Assembly (NCBI RefSeq): GCF_003719335.1
Contig: NZ_RIAS01000002.1
Location: 1-64,000, forward strand
Origin: Paenibacillus amylolyticus
GTDB taxonomy: Bacteria; Bacillota; Bacilli; Paenibacillales; Paenibacillaceae
DNA: 64,000 nucleotides
Direction: 5' to 3'
The first letter of the stretch is position 1. Every line of letters starts with the position of its first letter. Positions 28,101 through 33,234 of the stretch are shown one piece after another. Both the position numbers and the translations under genes were made by a program. The notes under the pieces were generated by a model that was not told the origin of the DNA, searched no databases, and saw only the letters and a list, made by a program, of their open reading frames with translations.

Positions 28101-28413
28101 GGATAAAGCTCTGAAACAGATGGATAACAAACCGCACATTTTGCAGTACGCGTTGAATAAGTTTGCTTTAGAATACAGCGGGTTTGAGCAAAAAATTCAG
28201 ACTTATCTTGAGCAAAAGCAAATGAATGAAGTTGTGCGGAGTACACATTCTCTCAAAGGTGTTGCAGCTCACCTGCATGCTGTGAAACTGGTGCAGGCCG
28301 TTATGCATCTGGAATCACTTCTGTCTGTTCCATCCTTCGAAGGGGAGTTGACCTCCATCCTGCAACAGGTACAGCAAGAAATTGATCATATTTCAGAGTC
28401 ACTACCGTGGTAA
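25195..28413 (+). CDS. hybrid histidine kinase with two receiver-like domains and Hpt
   Basis: A 1072-residue phosphorelay kinase. N-terminus (about 1-190) has five or six membrane spans of LytS/5TM type (FIAYLLAAYYGGGGTAFITFAGLWIFR). PAS-like domains lie at about 200-310 and 315-430. HisKA with FLALMSHELRTPLNSI near 455-470; HATPase about 540-680 with N, G1 (DTGIGI) and G2 (GGSGLGL) boxes. A first receiver-like domain (about 692-815) has lost the usual acidic pocket. A second receiver (about 838-960) has DHEIN and the phospho-acceptor in LILMDLFMPLMDG. The C-terminal Hpt (about 985-1065) has HSLKG near 1017. It starts with TTG; the site before it is weak. Convergent with an OmpR-type regulator, its likely partner by position. 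Confidence 0.9.
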   Translation: MLRDLVLNFTLILIFVFLIHHYLNQSSNRHKPSFTSRMIIGIAMSMLGTALYYFSIILDDGTMLSFRFIAYLLAAYYGGGGTAFITFAGLWIFRINAGFWPSIENLNYAMYELIFVLVTSMNFRCIRRFVHQWLSGSLLLLFAYQFTMSMTYPSTLLSHGMTLLSQILCMLLVILFIYFLNQNHQYRHLVIQKEQEMLEMLRWQPGFTFKLRKVNGKFEFLLLEGEMLSHLGMDMRSLEQSFQLGNIKALPPDKIQFLKTQFNRAWRGERFFFEIEHKGNYALVKLGPFLEGTVVKYVIGYGLDITEHRAVRRRIQESEERYRLLERVSSNWVAGLDSMGNIVSINQKFLDVLQAERQQVIGRALADLLVMEKSDCWVTVLQEVISSKTNHETELTFRIGESDELHVRVHLYPLKSSGSSEQIKAVFQDMTDQYRWVKADKASQAKSEFLALMSHELRTPLNSITSFSSLLQRTHLTPQQQDYLGKITVSSQSLLALVNDILDFSRIEAGMFNVENVPFSLEDVFKRVADQISTSIGNKDIKIIFHTDPELPLTVIGDPFRLEQVLINLLNNAIKFTDEGYVIFHAEVITLEDKHVEVRFEVEDTGIGISPEQMERLFVPFSQAEPSTYRKYGGSGLGLVICYLLITSLGGSLQVESILGEYSMFTFELVYELTEIEDRSFLPTYPLLYAVNDVMVVERDRRVAENLEQMLRSFGLRPQIYSSFHEVLDNGNYDYERDESSSLLIMLDMDMKHVHDDPSWERLMDMLHSTRIHVLGYKRGVSENALAIKQNSIHPKAVLFQPITRVGLFETLLTLQDGEVQNLSQMIIQDESSDRMNQGAILVAEDHEINQIAIRALLQQLGFEVKVVKDGEEVLRELHVQPWKLILMDLFMPLMDGIEAVKHIRQMRQYDHLPVIALTANSVKKDHKVYMEAGMNAVLTKPIHEQQLQDVLAAWIDLKGLHEIRGIDTDKALKQMDNKPHILQYALNKFALEYSGFEQKIQTYLEQKQMNEVVRSTHSLKGVAAHLHAVKLVQAVMHLESLLSVPSFEGELTSILQQVQQEIDHISESLPW

Positions 28414-28432
28414 ATATGACTAGCCAAGGTGC

Positions 28433-29107
28433 CTAAGGTGTGAATTTATACCCGACCCCCCATATGGTTTGAATATATTGGGGGTTTTTCGGGTTATCTT
28501 CAATTTTTTTGCGGAGTTTCGTAATATGTACATCAATCGTCCGATCATTAATGTAGGCATCTATTCCGCGAATGGCCTCAATCAAAGCGTACCGACTGAA
28601 CACTTTGCCAGGATTCAGCACAAACAGCTTCATGATCTCAAATTCGGAAAACGTAGTTTCAACTCTGCGATTGTTCAGCAGGATGGTTCTGCGTGCCAGA
28701 TCAAGGCTTAACCCTGTTTCGGTTTCGGTCATTAAAGAGTTTTCCAATAAAGCATAGCGGCGCAAAACGGCCTCAATGCGTGCCTTGAGTTCCTGCATAC
28801 TGAAAGGTTTACAGACAAAATCATCGGCGCCGTCGGTTAAGGAACGAATACGTTCGGACACATCAGTTAACGAAGAAATGACAATCATCGGTAGGGAGGT
28901 ATGCTCACGCATGATTGCGCATGGATTTTTCCCACCTGAATCAGGTAACATCAGGTCTATCAAAATGATATCTGGTCTGGTTTCAAGCTGCGAAAGTGCA
29001 CGCCCCATGGTGTCCACACGATATACTTCGTAGCCTTCACCTTGTAAATACAGGGATAAAGTGTCACCCAGCATGTTGTCGTCCTCTATAATAAGCACTT
29101 TAGTCAT
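28433..29107 (-). CDS. OmpR-family response regulator
   Basis: A 224-residue regulator. Receiver with EDDNML at the acidic pocket, phospho-acceptor in IILIDLMLPDSGG (about 50), and VCKPFS near 98. The winged helix starts at about 125 (TTFSEFEIMKLFVLNPGKVFSRYALIEAI; DRTIDVHITKLRKKIEDNPKNPQYIQTIWGVGYKF). The frame opens at 29128, but AAAGGA just before the ATG at 29107 makes that the start. No kinase is co-transcribed; the hybrid kinase converges on it with only 19 bases between stops. No terminator is seen in that gap. Confidence 0.9.
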   Translation of the reverse strand: MTKVLIIEDDNMLGDTLSLYLQGEGYEVYRVDTMGRALSQLETRPDIILIDLMLPDSGGKNPCAIMREHTSLPMIVISSLTDVSERIRSLTDGADDFVCKPFSMQELKARIEAVLRRYALLENSLMTETETGLSLDLARRTILLNNRRVETTFSEFEIMKLFVLNPGKVFSRYALIEAIRGIDAYINDRTIDVHITKLRKKIEDNPKNPQYIQTIWGVGYKFTP

Positions 29108-29180
29108 GGTGTTCCTTTCTGAATCCACGTTATATAGGTATGTTAGTAATGGATGTCGCTATCCCTGGCAAGTAAGCAGT

Positions 29181-30029
29181 TCAGGATTCAATACTTCGAT
29201 CAAGCAGTTGCATGAGTTTACGCTCTGTCGCAGTTTCTGGTGCGGGTGTATAAATGCTGCATCGCAAATCGGAATTGCCTTGAATCTGTAATGAAGTTAG
29301 ATCAAACAACATTTTTCCTGCTTTCGAATGTCTGAATTCGATCCATACATCGGGAGCGCTGCTTACGCTGCTTTGTTTCCACAACGCTTGAAAATCAGGG
29401 TGGCGATTTATCATATCATCCAAAAATAAATTATACCATTCATCGTCGACATAACGACCATAATAGCCACGAAAAATAGATAAAAATCCGCTGACGAAGT
29501 CCTCCCAGTTCACTGCAAGCCTACGCAACTCTTTTCGATCAAATACCAGACTGATCATATTCCGCTGCTCTAAGGGGATCTGTTCAAAGTTCATAAAAAC
29601 TTGAGCAGCAGCCTCATTCCAGCCGACAATGAAACAGCGCCGATCAGAGATAATGGTAGGACAATAGCGCAGTTCCTGCAAGATTTTCTGCAATGACGAG
29701 TGAAGTTGAAGCGTGTCTGGTTCCGGTACGGGCAGATCTGAATAATGCTCCATCGCTAGTGAGAACAAGTATTTACGTTCATCCACAGTGAGTCTGAGTG
29801 CAGAAGAAATGCTGTCCAGTACAGCATGTGATACCTGGATGCTTCGTCCTTGTTCCAGCCAGGTATACCAGGTCGTGCTGACGTTAGCCAATTGGGCGAC
29901 TTCTTCTCTCCTTAACCCGGGTGTTCTTCGCCGGCCTCCGGCAGGCAAACCAACAGATTCCGGAGAGAGTTTGGAACGCTGTGTTTTTAGAAAAGTGGAT
30001 AACGCTTGTAATCGAATCGCATCACTCAA
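29181..30029 (-). CDS. XRE/MmyB-like transcriptional regulator
   Basis: A 282-residue regulator. The N-terminal helix-turn-helix (about 8-85) has the form LSTFLKTQRSKLSPESVGLPAGGRRRTPGLRREEVAQLANVSTTWYTWLEQGR, typical of the MmyB-like family. The C-terminal part (about 105-275) fits its PAS-like, MmyB ligand-binding domain (DRRCFIVGWNEAAAQVF, EFRHSKAGKMLFDLTSLQI), reported in this family to bind fatty acids. It starts with TTG at 30029 after AAGGTGA. It is divergent from a fabF paralogue, so control of that gene is likely. A 29-bp inverted repeat overlapping its probable -10 suggests autorepression. Confidence 0.88.
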   Translation of the reverse strand: MSDAIRLQALSTFLKTQRSKLSPESVGLPAGGRRRTPGLRREEVAQLANVSTTWYTWLEQGRSIQVSHAVLDSISSALRLTVDERKYLFSLAMEHYSDLPVPEPDTLQLHSSLQKILQELRYCPTIISDRRCFIVGWNEAAAQVFMNFEQIPLEQRNMISLVFDRKELRRLAVNWEDFVSGFLSIFRGYYGRYVDDEWYNLFLDDMINRHPDFQALWKQSSVSSAPDVWIEFRHSKAGKMLFDLTSLQIQGNSDLRCSIYTPAPETATERKLMQLLDRSIES

Positions 30030-30048
30030 TGGATCACCTTCATTCTGT

Positions 30049-30077
30049 TTATCATGGTAGTCATTATACTATGATAA
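30049..30077. promoter_or_regulatory. operator-like inverted repeat between the MmyB-like gene and fabF
   Basis: TTATCATGGTA (30049-30059) and TACTATGATAA (30067-30077): 11-base arms with one mismatch and a 7-base spacer. A minus-strand TATAAT (30068-30063) lies inside it, so a bound regulator would block the regulator promoter. Confidence 0.6.
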
Positions 30078-30171
30078 ATGACAACTTGTAATAGGATATA
30101 CAGAAATGGCACTATGAATGCATAAGCATCAGGAAACTGAATGAAGAACTTTACAAGGGGGACAAACCGGG

Positions 30172-31416
30172 ATGAGTATAGAACGTGTTGTGATTACAGG
30201 AATGGGTGTGATTTCTCCGCTTGGCAATGATGTAGATACATTCTGGAACGCCTTGAAGGAAGGCAGATCGGGAATTTCTCCGATTGAGCATCTGGACAGC
30301 GCATTGTATAAAACGAGAATGGGCGGATTGGTTCGTGATTTTGATGGTGAAGCTCGCTTTGGACGTAAAGAAGCCAGGCGTATGGATCGGTTTGTACAAT
30401 TTGCTGTTGCGGCAGCAGATCAGGCATTATCGGATTCAGGTCTAGTGCTGGAATCGCTGGACAGGGAGCGGATAGGTGTATATATTGGCTCAGGGATAGG
30501 CGGTATTCAGACCTTGATGGCTCAGGGAAATGTCTTGTCGGAACGCGGAGCATCGCGAGTTAGCCCAACACTTGTTCCCATGATGATATCCAATATGGCG
30601 GCAGCCACCGTTAGTATGAGATTCGGCTGCTGGGGGCCAACGCTCTCTCCGGTAACGGCTTGTTCCATTGGCAACACAGCCATTGGTGAAGCGTACCGGC
30701 TGATTCGCCACGGAGGAGCAGATGTTATTTTTGCCGGAGGCACAGAAGCAGCGGTCACAGAGATATCACTTGCGAGTTTTGGTAATGCAACAGCGTTATC
30801 TACCAGAAACGAAGCTTGTGCAGCGGCAAGCCGACCATTTGACGCAGGCAGAGACGGGTTTGTTATGGCCGAGGGGGCAGGGATCTTGGTCGTGGAGGCT
30901 CTGTCTCATGCACTGGCAAGGGGGGCAAATATTCTCGCTGAGGTTATCGGATATGGAGCCACTTCCGACGCGTACCACATGGTAGCTACTCATCCCGAAG
31001 GGCGGGGAGCTTATCTTGCCATGAGAGCAGCGTTGCGGGATGCGAAGCTGGAGCCTCGGGATATCGATGTGATCAATGCTCATGCGACCAGTACAGAGGC
31101 GGGTGATCTTTCTGAAACGAGAGCGATAAAACAGCTTTTTGGCGAACTAGCTTATCATATTCCCGTAACAGCGAACAAGTCCATGACAGGGCATATGCTT
31201 GGTGCTGCAGGGGGAGCAGAAGCGATATCTCTCGTTCAAACGCTTCTGCAAGGCATTATACCGCCAACCATTAATCAGGAGCAGGGAGATCCCGAATGTG
31301 ATCTGGATTATGTCCCAAATGTTGCGAGAGAAGCAGTCTTGCAGACGGGCATATCCAATTCTTTTGGCTTTGGCGGACATAATGCGGTTATTATTCTTCA
31401 GAAATATTCAGCATGA
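30172..31416 (+). CDS. fabF: 3-oxoacyl-ACP synthase II (KAS II), stand-alone paralogue
   Basis: A 414-residue condensing enzyme that adds malonyl-ACP to a growing acyl-ACP in fatty acid elongation. The catalytic Cys is in PVTACSIGNTAIGEA (about 162), the two His in INAHATSTEAGD (about 303) and NKSMTGHMLGAAGG (about 340); the C-terminus SNSFGFGGHNAVIIL is typical. Length fits KAS II. It is not in a fab cluster: no fabD, fabG or acpP is adjacent, and it is divergent from an MmyB-like regulator. It may be a regulated second FabF or make a special acyl chain. AAGGGGG lies before the ATG. Confidence 0.9.
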   Translation: MSIERVVITGMGVISPLGNDVDTFWNALKEGRSGISPIEHLDSALYKTRMGGLVRDFDGEARFGRKEARRMDRFVQFAVAAADQALSDSGLVLESLDRERIGVYIGSGIGGIQTLMAQGNVLSERGASRVSPTLVPMMISNMAAATVSMRFGCWGPTLSPVTACSIGNTAIGEAYRLIRHGGADVIFAGGTEAAVTEISLASFGNATALSTRNEACAAASRPFDAGRDGFVMAEGAGILVVEALSHALARGANILAEVIGYGATSDAYHMVATHPEGRGAYLAMRAALRDAKLEPRDIDVINAHATSTEAGDLSETRAIKQLFGELAYHIPVTANKSMTGHMLGAAGGAEAISLVQTLLQGIIPPTINQEQGDPECDLDYVPNVAREAVLQTGISNSFGFGGHNAVIILQKYSA

Positions 31417-31446
31417 GCAGAAGGGTTTGAATAAACGGGTGCAATA

Positions 31447-31484
31447 AAACAAACAGCGCGGCCATATGGCTGCGCTGTTTCATG
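31447..31484. terminator. bidirectional terminator between fabF and nasA
   Basis: AAACAGCGCGGCC (31451-31463) pairs with GGCTGCGCTGTTT (31468-31480), one G:U, with an A-rich left flank and T at the right. Serves both convergent genes. Confidence 0.82.
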
Positions 31485-31497
31485 TGTAGGCAGGGGA

Positions 31498-32730
31498 TCA
31501 AGACGTCAGTGAAGTTGAATCCGCAATGCCTTTGCTACTTCTATTCAGCCAGCTTACCCGCCAGCGGGACTGCATGAAGAGTACAAGGCACATGGAAGCA
31601 GCAGCGATGAGACTTAGAATGACAAACCCTGGAGTGTAAGATTGATACGTGCTATACAGTTGACCCAAAATGAGTGGCAGTGCGTAACCTCCCAAACCTC
31701 CGGCAGCACCTACGATACCTGTCATCAGACCAATCTCGTTGCCAAAACGTTGAGGAACCAGCTGGAATACAGAACCATTCCCGGCTCCAAGGCACATCAT
31801 GCCGAGAAACAACATGGCGATGACTACCGGAAGCGGCGGCAGGAAGGATACACCCAGAAGCATGATGCATGCGCCGGAGTACAAGAAGGTAAGCATCCGG
31901 GTTCCACCGATTTTATCCGCCAGAAAACCACCAACTGGCCGGAAGAAGCTGCCTGCAATGACACAGAATGTCGTAATGTCAGCGGCATGAACGGCAGAAA
32001 GGCCATATTGGGTATTAAAGAAGATGGTCAGATAATTACACAGTCCAACGAAACCGCCAAAGGTGACACAATAGAAGGCACAGAAGACCCAGGCATCTTT
32101 TTGTTTAAGCAACGTTCCATACTGAGAAAGCTTTTTGGGTTCTGGGCGATGCGGACTGTTTTTGGCGAAGATGGAAAAAAGGATAAAGACGATAACAATC
32201 GGGATGATCGCGAGTCCGAAAACAACTTCCCAGCTGCCAAAATGAGTGGCCAGACGATTGGCAAACAAGGTAGCAAGAACGGTTCCGCTATTACCTGCCC
32301 CGGCGATCCCCATAGCAAGGCCTTGATGTTCTTTAGGATACCACTGGCCCGCAAGCGGCAGTGCAGCTGCGAATGAAGCGCCCGCTACGCCGAGTAAAAG
32401 AGCTACGACATACAGCTGGCTGAGGGAGTCCACCCATAACCAGCCTAATAACAACGGAACTAGCGTGAAAAGCATACCGATCTGAGCGGTTAATTTGGGA
32501 CCAATATAGTCGGACATGAAGCCAAGCACCAGCCGCAGGATGGAACCCCCGAGAATGGGCAGGGCGACCAGATTTGCTTTTTCCAATGGGGTCATCGGAT
32601 AATCCATAGCAATAATAACAGCGAGCGGACCGAGCATACCCCAGATCATAAAACTGATGTCAAAATACATAAATGCTCCGAACAGCGTAGGCTTATGCCC
32701 GCTTTTCCAAAAACTTTTGCTCTCTACCAT
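31498..32730 (-). CDS. nasA: nitrate transporter, NarK/NasA family (MFS)
   Basis: A 410-residue, 12-span major facilitator carrier for nitrate uptake in assimilation. The nitrate/nitrite porter signatures are visible: GMAGAGNSGT-like GIAGAGNSGTVLATLFANRLA at about 141-161 and the second GAGNGSVFQLVPQRF near 315, plus TGIVGAAGGLGGY. The N-terminus LFGAFMYFDISFMIWGMLGPL resembles B. subtilis NasA more than respiratory NarK. GAGGAG stands 9 bases before the ATG. Divergent from nasB-nasC. Its leader holds a consensus promoter, a GlnR/TnrA box on the -35, and an ANTAR-type double hairpin before a terminator, so expression should depend on nitrogen status and on an antitermination signal, probably nitrate or nitrite. 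Confidence 0.92.
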   Translation of the reverse strand: MVESKSFWKSGHKPTLFGAFMYFDISFMIWGMLGPLAVIIAMDYPMTPLEKANLVALPILGGSILRLVLGFMSDYIGPKLTAQIGMLFTLVPLLLGWLWVDSLSQLYVVALLLGVAGASFAAALPLAGQWYPKEHQGLAMGIAGAGNSGTVLATLFANRLATHFGSWEVVFGLAIIPIVIVFILFSIFAKNSPHRPEPKKLSQYGTLLKQKDAWVFCAFYCVTFGGFVGLCNYLTIFFNTQYGLSAVHAADITTFCVIAGSFFRPVGGFLADKIGGTRMLTFLYSGACIMLLGVSFLPPLPVVIAMLFLGMMCLGAGNGSVFQLVPQRFGNEIGLMTGIVGAAGGLGGYALPLILGQLYSTYQSYTPGFVILSLIAAASMCLVLFMQSRWRVSWLNRSSKGIADSTSLTS

Positions 32731-32792
32731 TCCTCATCGCTCCTCATCCAAGTAGGTTCTTTTTTTATGTCTCTAATGCTTCGTTCAGGCAG

Positions 32793-32834
32793 AAAAAGGC
32801 CGCAAGCCGTCCTGAACTAGAACGATTTGCGGCC
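32793..32834 (-). terminator. leader terminator of nasA
   Basis: On the minus strand GGCCGCAA (32834-32827) pairs with TTGCGGCC (32805-32798), with a further imperfect inner stem (TCGTTC with GGACGG), then five U (32797-32793). It lies 62 bases before the nasA start; its 5' arm is shared with hairpin P2. Confidence 0.85.
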
Positions 32835-32843
32835 CCGTTGCCG
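32830..32843 (-). promoter_or_regulatory. ANTAR-type hairpin P2 of the nasA leader
   Basis: On the minus strand CGGC-AACGGG-GCCG: a 4-bp GC stem with a six-base loop, A at loop position 1 and G at position 4. Its 3' arm (32833-32830) is part of the terminator 5' arm, so forming P2 excludes the terminator. Separated from P1 by four bases. Confidence 0.72.
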
Positions 32844-32847
32844 ACAG

Positions 32848-32872
32848 GCGGTACACGTCTTTGTGCTCCCGC
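32848..32872 (-). promoter_or_regulatory. ANTAR-type hairpin P1 of the nasA leader
   Basis: On the minus strand GCGG-GA-GCAC, loop AAAGAC, GTGT-A-CCGC: a stem with an asymmetric internal loop and a six-base loop with A1 and G4, the recognition feature of ANTAR antiterminator proteins. Confidence 0.72.
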
Positions 32873-32882
32873 TTCTGAGATG

Positions 32883-32898
32883 ATCACATCGCTGTGAT
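32883..32898 (-). promoter_or_regulatory. 5' hairpin of the nasA leader
   Basis: ATCACA-GCGA-TGTGAT on the minus strand, 6-bp stem with a GNRA loop, starting within a few bases of the predicted transcript start. It may stabilise the 5' end. As DNA it is a dyad, but with half-sites in the opposite order to CRP/FNR sites. Confidence 0.5.
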
Positions 32899-32908
32899 TT
32901 TGATTCAA

Positions 32909-32937
32909 ATTATAAAAAGGGAAAAACGTAATGTCAA
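32909..32937 (-). promoter_or_regulatory. nasA: nasA promoter
   Basis: TTGACA (32937-32932) and TATAAT (32914-32909) with a 17-base spacer on the minus strand: a full consensus sigma-A promoter. Such strength implies control by repression and by the leader. Confidence 0.9.
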
Positions 32938-32948
32938 TAAAAATAACA
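32932..32948 (-). promoter_or_regulatory. GlnR/TnrA box of nasA
   Basis: On the minus strand TGTTA-TTTTTAT-TGACA, an exact fit to TGTNA-N7-TNACA, the GlnR/TnrA site. Its downstream half-site is the last five bases of the -35, a position that fits repression. Confidence 0.78.
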
Positions 32949-32994
32949 TTAAATTTTGAAATAATCATTTTTTAGTCTGATGTTTGAAATTTCA

Positions 32995-33011
32995 TGTCAA
33001 ATTAGTTGACA
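32995..33011 (+). promoter_or_regulatory. GlnR/TnrA box of nasB-nasC
   Basis: TGTCA-AATTAGT-TGACA, an exact fit to TGTNA-N7-TNACA, within the longer dyad ATGTCAA-ATTAG-TTGACAT (32994-33012). Its downstream half-site coincides with the -35, as at nasA. Confidence 0.8.
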
Positions 33012-33034
33012 TATATTTTGAATTCAATTAATCT
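33006..33034 (+). promoter_or_regulatory. nasB-nasC promoter
   Basis: TTGACA (33006-33011) and TAATCT (33029-33034), spacer 17. Predicted start near 33041, leaving a leader of about 195 bases. Confidence 0.7.
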
Positions 33035-33048
33035 GAATTTAATAAGAA

Positions 33049-33068
33049 TCTACACAATGGCGTGTAGA
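33049..33068 (+). promoter_or_regulatory. ANTAR-type hairpin P1 of the nasB leader
   Basis: TCTACAC-AATGGC-GTGTAGA: a perfect 7-bp stem with a six-base loop with A1 and G4. It starts within about ten bases of the predicted transcript start. Confidence 0.78.
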
Positions 33069-33072
33069 ACTC

Positions 33073-33090
33073 GGAGGCAATGGTGCCCCT
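33073..33090 (+). promoter_or_regulatory. ANTAR-type hairpin P2 of the nasB leader
   Basis: GGAGGC-AATGGT-GCCCCT: stem with one A/C mismatch and a six-base loop with A1 and G4. Four bases after P1. Its 3' arm (33085-33090) overlaps the 5' arm of the terminator. Confidence 0.75.
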
Positions 33091-33123
33091 TTTCCCCATA
33101 CGGAGAAGGGGTTGTTGTGTTTT
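33086..33123 (+). terminator. leader terminator of nasB-nasC
   Basis: CCCCTTTTCC (33086-33095) pairs with GGAGAAGGGG (33102-33111) with one G:U, followed by TTGTTGTGTTTT. It lies 111 bases before the nasB start and excludes P2. Confidence 0.82.
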
Positions 33124-33184
33124 CGATCAGAGAAAGGGTTATTGTGCTTAATTCAATAAGAGGGTTGTGCTCTTAGAATCAAAG
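33104..33184 (+). repeat. three degenerate 27-base tandem units after the nasB leader terminator
   Basis: Units start at 33104 (AGAAGGGGTTGTTGTG), 33131 (AGAAAGGGTTATTGTG) and 33158 (AAGAGGGTTGTGCTC). They share a GGGTTRTTGTG core that matches the 3' arm and U-tract of the terminator. The third unit can form TAAGAG/CTCTTA (33157-33175). Confidence 0.5.
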
Positions 33185-33234
33185 AGAGTTGTTTCTGTTT
33201 AGTTTGCAGATGTGAAAGGGATAGGGGGCAGCCC

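Noticed and set aside
32798..32834. Resemblance of the nasA leader (ATCGTTC ... GGACGG) to the glutamine (glnA) riboswitch
   Set aside because: The remaining conserved parts of that motif are missing, and these bases are better explained as the inner stem of the terminator.
32883..32898. Dyad ATCACATCGCTGTGAT read as a CRP/FNR site
   Set aside because: The half-sites are in the reverse order (TCACA-N4-TGTGA), and the dyad lies downstream of the -10. A 5' RNA hairpin is the better reading.
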